Shown here: positions 1 to 6,668 of the stretch, in pieces | Numbering within the stretch: position 1 is the stretch's first letter | Layout of the letters: the number at the start of each line of letters is the position of its first letter | Notes under the pieces: generated by a model | What the model was told of the DNA's origin: nothing | Databases searched by the model: none | The model's input: the letters and a program-made list of their open reading frames with translations, nothing else | Program-made: the position numbers and the translations under genes | Assembly: GCA_017694215.1 (NCBI GenBank) | Contig: JADIND010000040.1 | Span: 1-12,659, forward strand | Source: Candidatus Scatousia excrementipullorum | Lineage (GTDB): Bacteria > Cyanobacteriota > Vampirovibrionia > Gastranaerophilales > Gastranaerophilaceae | DNA length: 12,659 nt | Direction of reading: 5' to 3'

Positions 1-193
1 GTTCCAGAGTATCCAGATTGTGTTTATAGTTACTTCCGCCTTCCATCATTATCTGCTGCTGTATCATACCTGGATCCATTACTTCCGGAGCCGATAATGC
101 AGGGGTAATCGATGCAGGCATTGCCATCGTGCAGAAAGCAGATACACATAATATGCCTTTTATCATCGATACTTTAGTTTTGTTCTTTTCCAT
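1..193 (-). CDS. Exported protein, N-terminal part only (gene continues beyond left edge)
   Basis: Reading the minus strand from the ATG at 193-191 gives 64 uninterrupted codons that run off the left edge. The first 35 residues look like a Sec signal peptide: a basic start (MEKNKTKVSMIKG), a hydrophobic core (ILCVSAFCTMAMPA) and a small-residue end (ALSA) before a likely cleavage at A35/P36. The first mature residues are PEVMDPGMIQQQ, followed by a stretch ending NLDTLE. An AAGGTG ribosome binding site lies about 5 bases before the ATG, which supports this start. The gene is divergent from ompH across 268 bases. A 'DPG-hydrophobic-QQQ' start after a signal peptide is seen in some POTRA/Omp85-type proteins, and a BamA- or FhaC-like gene next to ompH would make sense. 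Too little is visible to call it, so the function is left open. Confidence 0.75.
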   Translation of the reverse strand, partial: MEKNKTKVSMIKGILCVSAFCTMAMPASITPALSAPEVMDPGMIQQQIMMEGGSNYKHNLDTLE

Positions 194-409
194 TATTCAC
201 CTTCAATTATTTAGTATTTGTTTTTAGTTCGTCACTCTTTTTATTACTAATAATTATTATTAAAAACCGACCAAAAATTTTTTTGCTATAAATTTACAAA
301 AATTTATATTTAAATTTGCAGTTTTTGTTTCCACCTGTTATTATTATAGGGGATAACTCAATCAGTGTAAAGATTCTTATAAAAAGTTCATATTTTTATA
401 TGAGATTAA

Positions 410-438
410 TTAGAAAAATCAATTTTTTATGGTACTAT
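410..438 (+). promoter_or_regulatory. Putative ompH promoter (extended -10)
   Basis: An extended -10 element (TG at 430-431, TACTAT at 433-438) lies 23 bases before the ompH ATG. A weak -35 (TTAGAA, 410-415) sits 17 bases upstream. The predicted start near 445 would give a leader of about 17 bases containing the AAGGAGAG ribosome binding site. A small AT-rich inverted repeat (TCATAT/ATATGA, 388-403) lies just upstream. The rest of 194-461 is AT-rich, with no other structure I can support. Confidence 0.4.
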
Positions 439-461
439 TGTGAAGGATAAAGGAGAGTATT

Positions 462-929
462 ATGAACAAAAATTTAAAATTATTGGCTGTTACGGCTGCT
501 GCATTTGTTATTGGTTTTTCAGCAAGCAACTTTGCTATGTCTGATGTTCCGGCAAGTTATAAAGTAGCTGTTGTTGATGTTACACAGGTTGTTAATTCTT
601 CAAATCAGGTTAAGGCTTTGAAAAAAGAACAGCAGACTAAAATGGAAGAAGTCCTCAAATACATTGATAAAGCAAGAAAAGATGTAGCTGCTGTTTCTGA
701 CGAAAAACAGAAAAAAGCTTTAGAAGAAAAATACAACAAGGAATTGCTTGCAAAACGTGATAAACTTGAAAAAGAATACACTACAAAATTAGCTGCTATT
801 GATAAGAGCATTTCTTCAACAATAGATGCTCAGGCTAAAGCAGGAAATTATGATTTAGTTCTTGCTAAAGGTGTTGTACTTCATGGCGGTACCGATATTA
901 CCCAGGAAGTTATCAAAGCTGTTAAATAG
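462..929 (+). CDS. ompH: OmpH/Skp family periplasmic chaperone
   Basis: The 155-aa product fits the Skp/OmpH family, usually about 150-180 aa. Such proteins bind unfolded outer-membrane proteins in the periplasm and hand them to the BAM complex. Residues 1-26 form a signal peptide (MNKNLKLLAVTAAAFVIGF, then SASNFAMS before the likely mature start). The mature chain opens with a beta-strand, KVAVVDVTQVV, typical of the family. A long charged coiled coil follows at about residues 48-125 (repeated K/E-rich heptads), and the chain closes with a strand-rich end (YDLVLAKGVVLHGGTDIT) that belongs to the family's body domain. An AAGGAGAG ribosome binding site precedes the ATG. The gene stands alone, has a terminator behind it, and is divergent from a second exported-protein gene. 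Family assignment is firm; identity with the E. coli skp role is inferred. Confidence 0.9.
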   Translation: MNKNLKLLAVTAAAFVIGFSASNFAMSDVPASYKVAVVDVTQVVNSSNQVKALKKEQQTKMEEVLKYIDKARKDVAAVSDEKQKKALEEKYNKELLAKRDKLEKEYTTKLAAIDKSISSTIDAQAKAGNYDLVLAKGVVLHGGTDITQEVIKAVK

Positions 930-950
930 TTTGAATATTTAATATTTAGT

Positions 951-987
951 AAAACTCCGGATTCTATTTGATGTTTTCCGGAGTTTT
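951..987 (+). terminator. Rho-independent terminator of ompH
   Basis: A perfect 10-bp stem (AAAACTCCGG at 951-960 with CCGGAGTTTT at 978-987) closes a 17-base loop and ends in a T-rich tail, 22 bases after the ompH stop codon. The flanking A and T runs mean it could also act weakly on the minus strand. Confidence 0.8.
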
Positions 988-1031
988 TGTCTGAATTTGT
1001 AATTTTATTTTTGTTAAATTTTTGTTCATAA

Positions 1032-1066
1032 AAAATAACCCTCCGAATTATTCGGAGAGTTATTTT
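1032..1066 (-). terminator. Terminator of the hydCBA operon (probably bidirectional)
   Basis: An 8-bp outer stem (AAAATAAC/GTTATTTT), one mismatch and a 7-bp inner stem (CTCCGAA/TTCGGAG) close a 3-base loop. On the minus strand it lies 18 bases after the hydA stop and ends in a T run. On the plus strand it is also T-rich after the stem, so it can back up the ompH terminator between these two convergent genes. Confidence 0.85.
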
Positions 1067-1084
1067 ATTTTATTTGCAGATAAT

Positions 1085-2851
1085 TTATTTCAATGATACA
1101 TCTTTATATGAACCTGCAAATTTGTTTGCATAAGTTGTGTGCAGTATTTCATGTGCTTTATGGGAATTCGGATGTTCCAGATATTCCTGATAAAGTTTTT
1201 GAATTGACGGGTTCATATGAGATTTACGCAAAGGTAATGTGCTGTCTTCTTTGTATAAACCTTCTGCACGTTCACCTTTAATTTTACTGTCATCACAGCT
1301 TCTCGGTTGACCTCCGCCATTTACGCAACCCCCTGGACATGCCATTACTTCAAGCATTTGAAAATCGGCTTTGCCCTCTTTAATTTCTCTTAGTGCTTTT
1401 TCAGCTTCTTTTAATGTTGAAACTACTCTGACTACAAGCTTTGTGCCCTTAAGGTCAAGTTCAATCGTTCGTGAACGGTTTGAAGTTCCTCTCATTTGTT
1501 TTATATCAACATCGTTAAGTTGTTCTCCGGTTGCAAACTCATAAGCAGTTCTGACTGCAGCTTCCGCAACTCCGCCAGATGCCCCAAAGATAGTACCGGC
1601 ACCGGAATATTCTCCGAAAGGAGAATCGTGATCTTCAGGTTCAAGTGAGTTAAAATTAATACCTGCTTCTTTTATCATTCTGCCGAGTTCTTGTGTTGTC
1701 AAAACATAATCGGTATCAGGGCGTCCGTTCCGAGCAAGTTCAGGACGTTTGCATTCATATTTTTTGGCTGTACATGGCATAATTGCAACAACCACAAGAT
1801 TTTCTCTTTCAATGCCAAGTTGTTTCGGAACTAAATCTACAAGTACCGGTGAAAGCATTGACATTGGCGATTTACAGCTTGACAGATGATGTAACATATC
1901 CGGATGCTGGTCTTCCAGATATTTAACCCATGCAGGACAGCAAGATGTAAACAATGGAAGATTTTGCCCTGATTTCAGTCTTTCAAGGAATTCTGTTGCT
2001 TCTTCCATAATGGTTAAATCAGCCGAGAAGTTTGTGTCATAGACTTTGTCAAATCCTATTTTTCTCAATGCGGCATTCATTAAACCAATAATGTTATCTC
2101 CCGGTTTAAGACCAAACATTTCTCCGAGAGCTACACGTGTTGCCGGAGCCATTTGAACAACGACAGTTTTATCTTTGTTCGTAATTTCACTCCAAACTTT
2201 TTCTATATCTGTTTTTATTGTTAATGCTCCGGTAGGACAAACAGCGGCACATTGACCGCAGTTTACACAATCAACCTGACCGAGAGGTCTGCCGTTCATA
2301 GGTTGAACAACTGTTTTGGAACCTCTGTTTGCAAAGCCTAAAACTGCATGACCCTGAAATTCCGCACAAGCTCTGACACACGCTCCGCAAAGAATACATT
2401 TATTAGGGTCACGGACAAGTGACGGGCTGCTGTCATCAATCGGAAGGTATTCATCAGGTTGTTTTTCTGCATATCTGATTTTTCTGATTCCGTATTCTTC
2501 TGCATATTGCTGTAATTCACAATTTCCTGATTTTTCGCAGGTTAAGCACTCTTTATCATGATTTGCAAGTAGAAGTTCAAGAACGGTTTTTCTGATTCTT
2601 CTTGTTTTTTCGGTATTAAGATGAATTTTTAACCCATTTTCAGGAGGCATTGTACAGGATGACTGAATTCCGCGACCTTCTACTTCCACCACACACATTC
2701 TGCATGCCCCGAACTGTGTTAAATCCGGACGGTAGCAAAATGTCGGAACATTCATACCTGCTTTTCTTATTACTTCAAGTAAGTTTGGTTCGTCCGTAAA
2801 TTCAACTTCTTTACCATCTATGAATAATGTTTTTTTATCTGTATCTGTCAT
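1085..2851 (-). CDS. hydA: [FeFe]-hydrogenase catalytic subunit HydA (NAD-linked trimeric type)
   Basis: This 588-aa catalytic subunit forms or oxidises H2 at the H-cluster. Domains in order: an N-terminal [2Fe-2S] plant-ferredoxin-like domain (C39, C50, C53, C66); a His/Cys-ligated [4Fe-4S] site (H98, C102, C105, C111); two [4Fe-4S] sites (C152/155/158/162 and C195/198/201/205); and the H-cluster domain. The three signature motifs are intact: TSCCPAW at 302-308 (C304 as proton-transfer Cys, C305 as cluster ligand), MPCTAKKYE at 358-366 (C360), and EVMACPGGCVNGGGQP at 501-516 (C505, C509). The length matches the M3-type HydA of Acetobacterium/Moorella-like enzymes and lacks the extra C-terminal [2Fe-2S] domain of the longer Thermotoga form. 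An AAGGAA ribosome binding site precedes the ATG. It is the last gene of hydC-hydB-hydA. HydEFG maturases are not in this window but would be required. The enzyme is predicted to be cytoplasmic. Confidence 0.97.
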   Translation of the reverse strand: MTDTDKKTLFIDGKEVEFTDEPNLLEVIRKAGMNVPTFCYRPDLTQFGACRMCVVEVEGRGIQSSCTMPPENGLKIHLNTEKTRRIRKTVLELLLANHDKECLTCEKSGNCELQQYAEEYGIRKIRYAEKQPDEYLPIDDSSPSLVRDPNKCILCGACVRACAEFQGHAVLGFANRGSKTVVQPMNGRPLGQVDCVNCGQCAAVCPTGALTIKTDIEKVWSEITNKDKTVVVQMAPATRVALGEMFGLKPGDNIIGLMNAALRKIGFDKVYDTNFSADLTIMEEATEFLERLKSGQNLPLFTSCCPAWVKYLEDQHPDMLHHLSSCKSPMSMLSPVLVDLVPKQLGIERENLVVVAIMPCTAKKYECKRPELARNGRPDTDYVLTTQELGRMIKEAGINFNSLEPEDHDSPFGEYSGAGTIFGASGGVAEAAVRTAYEFATGEQLNDVDIKQMRGTSNRSRTIELDLKGTKLVVRVVSTLKEAEKALREIKEGKADFQMLEVMACPGGCVNGGGQPRSCDDSKIKGERAEGLYKEDSTLPLRKSHMNPSIQKLYQEYLEHPNSHKAHEILHTTYANKFAGSYKDVSLK

Positions 2852-2873
2852 AATATTATTCCTTTTTTATTTA

Positions 2874-2913
2874 GTGAATACTGAAGAGTTTGCTTTCACT
2901 CTTCACTTCTCAC
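2874..2913 (-). other. Imperfect hairpin in the hydB-hydA intergenic gap
   Basis: The 65-base gap between the hydB stop and the hydA ATG holds a hairpin in minus-strand RNA. The inner stem is 7 bp (TGAAGAG/CTCTTCA, 10-base loop). The base is four pairs (GTGA/TCAC) plus a G-U, separated from the inner stem by two mismatches. The downstream side is A-rich rather than T-rich, so this is not an intrinsic terminator. It could affect mRNA processing or the HydB:HydA ratio. Confidence 0.4.
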
Positions 2914-2916
2914 GTA

Positions 2917-4779
2917 TTACTCTAAAACTATTGCTCTGAACGGGCAGTTGGTTAAGCATGCTTCACACTTAATACATTTTTCCTGATTAATGTGGTGAGG
3001 CTGTTTAACTGTTCCTTCAATAGCACCGACAGGGCATGTTCTTGCACATTTAGTACAACCTTTACAGAGTTCTGGCTGAATTACAATTTTCTTCATTGCA
3101 GTACAAACTCCGGCAGGACATTTTTTGTCTTTAATGTGTGCGATATATTCATCTCTGAAATATTTCAAAGTTGAAAGTACAGGGTTAGGTGCTGTCTTAC
3201 CGAGACCGCACAGGGAACCTTCTTTAACAGATTGAGCAAGTTCTTCCAGAATTTCCAAATCTTTCATTTCGCCTTTACCGGCTACTATTTTTTCCAGAAT
3301 TTTCAACATATTCTTGGTTCCTTCGCGGCAAGGAACGCATTTGCCGCAGCTCTCATGCTGGGTAAAATTCATGAAGAATCTTGCAACTTCCACAATACAT
3401 GTGTCTTCAGCCATAACTACAAGTCCGCCGGAACCCACCATAGCACCGGCTTTTGTCAGGCTTTCGTAATCCATCGGCAAATCAAGGTGTTCTTCTGTTA
3501 AGCATCCGCCGGAAGGACCTCCGATTTGGACTGCTTTAAATTTTTTACCGCCTCTGATACCGCCTCCGATATCAAATACAATTTCTCTTAATGTTGTCCC
3601 CATAGGAACTTCAATTAAGCCCGTATTGTTAACTTCTCCTGTGAGTGCGAATGTTTTTGTACCTTTTGAAGTTTCTGTTCCGAAAGAAGAGAACCAATCT
3701 GCACCTTTAAGCATAATAACAGGAACATTTGCCAGAGTTTCAACGTTATTAATTAATGTTGGACGGCCAAAAAGACCTTTGTTCGCAGGGAAAGGCGGTT
3801 TTGGCCTTGGCATACCTCTTTCTCCTTCAATAGATGCAATAAGAGCGGATTCTTCGCCGCAAACAAAAGCTCCTGCACCTTCTTTAATATGTATTGTTAA
3901 AGAGAAATCGCTTCCCATAATATTTTTTCCGAGGAAATGTCTTTCTTCTGCATCTGCTATTGCTTTTCTTAATCGTTTAATAGCAAGCGGATATTCTGCT
4001 CTAACATAGATATAACCTTCATCAGCACCTATTGCAAATGCTGCTATAGCCATGCCTTCAAGCAGTTTATGCGGATCTCCTTCCATAACTGATCTGTCCA
4101 TGAAAGCACCCGGGTCACCTTCGTCACCGTTACAAACAATATAAGATTTTCCACCTTTATTTGCTGCGGTAAATCTCCATTTTCTGCCTGTTGGAAAACC
4201 TGCTCCGCCTCTGCCTCTTAATCCTGATTTTTCTATTTCTGCAATAACTGCATCCGGATCATTCTGCTCAATAACGTTAGCAAGTGCTTCATAACCTCTT
4301 ACCGCTATTGCTTCATCAATACACTCAGCATTAATGTGTCCGCAGTTTGCAAGAGCTGTTCTTGTTTGTTTTGCGTAGAAGTTAATATCTTCTGCTTTAT
4401 GTACGTGTTCATGAGTTTTAGGATCAGTGTAGAGAAGTCTTTCTACAGGTTTATTATTTTTTATGTGGCTTTCATAAATTTCTTCAACATCTTCTGGTTT
4501 TACTTTTACATAAACTACATGTTTATCCGGAATTAAAACAAGAACTCCCTGTTCACAAAAGCCATGGCATCCAGTCGGAACTATCGTCATTTTATCGTAA
4601 TCCGAGAGTACCGATACGTCTGCACCGAGTTCTTTAAATTTATCTATAACTTTTAGCGAGCCGTTTGCAACGCATCCTGTGCCGGCACATACAAGAACTC
4701 TTAAACCCTGTTGTTTTAACTGTTCCTGAGCTTTTTGCTGTTCTTCTTTTATATTAATATTCAATGCTGTTTTTTCCAT
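2917..4779 (-). CDS. hydB: NuoF-like diaphorase subunit HydB of the [FeFe]-hydrogenase
   Basis: This 620-aa subunit carries the FMN/NAD(H) site that links pyridine nucleotide to the hydrogenase. Domains in order: a thioredoxin-like [2Fe-2S] domain at about 25-110 (C31, C36, C71, C75); the NuoF flavin/NADH fold with GLRGRGGAGFPTGRKW (186-201) and CNGDEGDPGAFMDR (216-229); the SLBB region; a [4Fe-4S] site (C478, C481, C484, C524); and a C-terminal 2x[4Fe-4S] ferredoxin domain (C572/575/578/582 and C602/605/608/612). The last domain is typical of HydB and absent from respiratory NuoF. C461, H548, C554 and C559 could form the structural zinc site reported for bifurcating HydB proteins (inference). 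The ATG is one base after the hydC stop and its GAGG ribosome binding site lies within the hydC end, so translation is probably coupled. Sequence alone does not settle bifurcation versus plain NADH use. Confidence 0.96.
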   Translation of the reverse strand: MEKTALNINIKEEQQKAQEQLKQQGLRVLVCAGTGCVANGSLKVIDKFKELGADVSVLSDYDKMTIVPTGCHGFCEQGVLVLIPDKHVVYVKVKPEDVEEIYESHIKNNKPVERLLYTDPKTHEHVHKAEDINFYAKQTRTALANCGHINAECIDEAIAVRGYEALANVIEQNDPDAVIAEIEKSGLRGRGGAGFPTGRKWRFTAANKGGKSYIVCNGDEGDPGAFMDRSVMEGDPHKLLEGMAIAAFAIGADEGYIYVRAEYPLAIKRLRKAIADAEERHFLGKNIMGSDFSLTIHIKEGAGAFVCGEESALIASIEGERGMPRPKPPFPANKGLFGRPTLINNVETLANVPVIMLKGADWFSSFGTETSKGTKTFALTGEVNNTGLIEVPMGTTLREIVFDIGGGIRGGKKFKAVQIGGPSGGCLTEEHLDLPMDYESLTKAGAMVGSGGLVVMAEDTCIVEVARFFMNFTQHESCGKCVPCREGTKNMLKILEKIVAGKGEMKDLEILEELAQSVKEGSLCGLGKTAPNPVLSTLKYFRDEYIAHIKDKKCPAGVCTAMKKIVIQPELCKGCTKCARTCPVGAIEGTVKQPHHINQEKCIKCEACLTNCPFRAIVLE

Positions 4780-4780
4780 A

Positions 4781-5275
4781 TTATCTGTCCTCTTTCAAAA
4801 GGGTATCCAAAACGATTGTAATAGCGTCAGATGTCATCTGTGGATAGACCTTTCCGTTTATAACTACAACAGGTGCCAGACCGCATGCACCCAGACAACT
4901 TACTGTTTCCAATGAGAACAGTCCGTCATCGGTTGTCATTTTACCGTCTTTAAGATCAAGTCTGGCTTTAATGGCATTAAGAACCGGCATTGAGCCTCTT
5001 ACGTGACATGCGGTTCCATCGCAGACTTTAATTTCAAATTTACCCTTTGGCTCCAGTGAAAACTGGGCATAAAAAGTTGCTACACCGTAAACGGTAGCAG
5101 GCGATAAGCCCTCAATTTTTGTACCGATATAAATCATGGCTTCTTCAGGCAGATACCGGTAAACTTCCTGAACTTTTTGCAATATCGCAATCAAATTGGA
5201 TTTTTTACATTCATAAGAATTGATAATCTCATCCAATTTAGATGTGTTGATTTTGTGAGGATTTTCTACACTCAT
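4781..5275 (-). CDS. hydC: NuoE-like [2Fe-2S] subunit HydC of the [FeFe]-hydrogenase
   Basis: The 164-aa product is a NuoE/24-kDa-family subunit. An N-terminal helical part (about 10-75, with the family stretch LSPATVYGVATFYAQF) is followed by a thioredoxin-like domain holding one [2Fe-2S] cluster through C85, C90, C127 and C131 (CDGTAC and CLGACGLAP). It passes electrons to or from HydB in the cytoplasmic HydABC complex. It is the first gene of the operon, in the order hydC-hydB-hydA known from Thermotoga and many anaerobes, with only one base between its stop and the hydB start. A strong GGAGGAG ribosome binding site lies 7 bases before the ATG. In isolation NuoE, HydC and formate-dehydrogenase gamma subunits look alike; the flanking hydB and hydA make the call firm. 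Confidence 0.95.
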   Translation of the reverse strand: MSVENPHKINTSKLDEIINSYECKKSNLIAILQKVQEVYRYLPEEAMIYIGTKIEGLSPATVYGVATFYAQFSLEPKGKFEIKVCDGTACHVRGSMPVLNAIKARLDLKDGKMTTDDGLFSLETVSCLGACGLAPVVVINGKVYPQMTSDAITIVLDTLLKEDR

Positions 5276-5312
5276 CTTGCACTCCTCCTATATGAAATGT
5301 ATTAACACTATG

Positions 5313-5345
5313 ATTGTATTAGTTAACCCAAAAACATTGTACAAT
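5313..5345 (-). promoter_or_regulatory. Putative hydCBA promoter/operator region
   Basis: On the minus strand two TACAAT hexamers, each a good -10 match, lie upstream of hydC (plus-strand ATTGTA at 5313-5318 and 5336-5341). The upstream one is part of a perfect 10-base palindrome, ATTGTACAAT (5336-5345). No convincing -35 stands at 16-18 bases from either. The nearer -10 would give a leader of about 30 bases. The palindrome is where a regulator could bind, but I cannot assign one. Confidence 0.3.
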
Positions 5346-5386
5346 CTGGTAAAATTATCGCATAAGGAGGGTTTAAAATCAAGTTT

Positions 5387-5887
5387 TTAAGATTTTTTGC
5401 CTTTAATTGCAGATGTAAGATTGCTGATATGTCTGTAAACTGTTTTAAGAAAATTATCTTCTGAGGTAAAATGGCCTTGATAAATGTATTCTGTTCCTGA
5501 ATCTGTATTATGGAGTATTCTTGAATTTTTTCTTTCAAAGACATATTCTTTAGATGTGTCTGCCGGCATCATAACTTCTTTTGATTTTCCGTTGAGCATA
5601 TCAGTTACGCGTATTGTTATATTGTCTCCTAATGTTTTTTCAATTTCAGGGTTAATTTGTTTTGTAAACGCCATGGTTTCTGATGTATCATAGATATCAA
5701 CGTTAACACAATTTTTTCTTGCAAAATTTGCAATGGTTTCCCTTGCCATATCTATCTGATTGTATGCATCTGAATCCATTTTCATTCTTGATGTGTTTAC
5801 TAATTCGTTAATTTCTTTTTGATGTTTGTTATACTTTGCTATGTCAATTCGTTTTTGAATGTTGTTGAATATTTTATTGATTTTCAT
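5387..5887 (-). CDS. Hypothetical protein, 166 aa
   Basis: I do not recognise this protein. It starts at an ATG with a good AGGGTGA ribosome binding site 5 bases upstream, and is followed by the hydC promoter region. There is no signal peptide or membrane segment, so it is probably cytoplasmic. Residues 1-60 are charged and likely helical (MKINKIFNNIQKRIDIAKYN, then a stretch ending ARETIANFARKN). Residues 60-140 look like alternating beta-strands (VNVDIYDTSE, NITIRVTDML, KEYVFERKNSRIL, GTEYIYQGHF). A short amphipathic helix and a basic end (IKGKKS) close it. It holds one cysteine (C60). It lies 79 bases after nth in the same direction and 111 bases before hydC, so it could be a lone gene or a tail of the lpxK-nth run. 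No function is proposed. Confidence 0.75.
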   Translation of the reverse strand: MKINKIFNNIQKRIDIAKYNKHQKEINELVNTSRMKMDSDAYNQIDMARETIANFARKNCVNVDIYDTSETMAFTKQINPEIEKTLGDNITIRVTDMLNGKSKEVMMPADTSKEYVFERKNSRILHNTDSGTEYIYQGHFTSEDNFLKTVYRHISNLTSAIKGKKS

Positions 5888-5966
5888 GATTCACCCTTTT
5901 TCTTTTATCTACTTTACTATGAATTTTTAAAAACTCCTGATAAAATTTTTTGCTATTTTTATATGA

Positions 5967-6668
5967 TTATATTAACTTTTTGCAATAATTATTTATAGGA
6001 CAGATATCACATTTCGGATTTATAGGTTTACAAACATTTTGCCCGTGGGTTACCAGAAGAGTGTTTATGTCTATCCAGTGTTTTACGGGCAGCTTGTCTC
6101 TCAGGGCAAATTCAGTTTCTTCCGGAGTTCTGGTTTTTACATAACCGAGTCTGTTAAAAATTCTGTGAACATGTACATCCACACAGATTGCGGGTTTGTT
6201 AAAACCTCTGCTCATTACAAGGTTTGCGGTTTTTCTGCCAACGCCATTGAATTTTGTCATTTCTTCTATTGATTCCGGAACCTGCGAATTGTATTTTTCT
6301 ACAAGCTCTTTTGATAGTTCTACTATTTGTTTTGCTTTATTGGCATAAAAACCGACAGGATAGATTGCTTTTTCCAGTTTTTTTACATCACACTTTGCAA
6401 AATCTTCCGGAGTTCTGCCAAGTTTAAGCATTCTTAATGTTGCCGGATAGGTTGTTTTATCATTTGTTCTGAGGCTTAATATGCAGGCGATTAACACAAG
6501 ATAAGGATCATTAAATGTATCCATAAGATGTACAAATTCGCTTCGGGGTTGATCAGCTTCTTTTAATGCTTCTACTATTTTGTCTATCTTTTCATCTTCT
6601 GCGTTTTTTAAACTCTCTTTGTTAATTTTTACTGTTTTTACAGGTACTTTTGATTTTTGTCTATCCAT
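5967..6668 (-). CDS. nth: Endonuclease III (DNA glycosylase/AP lyase)
   Basis: The 233-aa product removes oxidised pyrimidines in base-excision repair and cuts at the abasic site. The helix-hairpin-helix motif FNGVGRKTANLV (140-151) contains the catalytic Lys (K146), and the catalytic Asp is D164 in CVDVHVHRIFNRLG. The [4Fe-4S] loop is intact at the C-terminus, with the exact C-x6-C-x2-C-x5-C spacing (C213, C220, C223, C229). It is about 20 residues longer than the E. coli enzyme because of a charged N-terminal extension of about 25-30 residues. The ATG overlaps the end of lpxK by 8 bases and has a GAGGAA ribosome binding site 8 bases upstream. No other ATG occurs before M49, so this start is preferred and co-translation with lpxK is likely. 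MutY is a less likely alternative, since no MutY C-terminal domain is present. Confidence 0.95.
   Translation of the reverse strand: MDRQKSKVPVKTVKINKESLKNAEDEKIDKIVEALKEADQPRSEFVHLMDTFNDPYLVLIACILSLRTNDKTTYPATLRMLKLGRTPEDFAKCDVKKLEKAIYPVGFYANKAKQIVELSKELVEKYNSQVPESIEEMTKFNGVGRKTANLVMSRGFNKPAICVDVHVHRIFNRLGYVKTRTPEETEFALRDKLPVKHWIDINTLLVTHGQNVCKPINPKCDICPINNYCKKLI

Noticed and set aside
2338..2520. Minus-strand frame of 60 codons inside hydA
   Set aside because: It is an alternative frame of the Fe-S cluster coding region, with no independent start signal or homology visible.
3232..4009. Open frames of 89 and 127 codons on the plus strand
   Set aside because: They lie wholly opposite hydB, whose domains and cluster ligands are intact. 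Their products are Phe/Ser-rich shadows without family features.
5276..5312. Possible Rex-type redox operator (TGTTAA near 5300) before hydC
   Set aside because: Only one half-site fits; the second half matches the consensus at about 3 of 7 positions.
5375..5396. AAAATC/GATTTT hairpin at the end of the 166-aa gene as a terminator
   Set aside because: The stem is 6 bp, AT-only apart from one pair, with no clear U-tract on the minus strand, and it overlaps the stop codon.
5323..5544. Open frame of 73 codons on the minus strand
   Set aside because: It overlaps the end of the 166-aa gene in another frame and runs into the hydC promoter region. It has no convincing ribosome binding site and no recognisable protein character.
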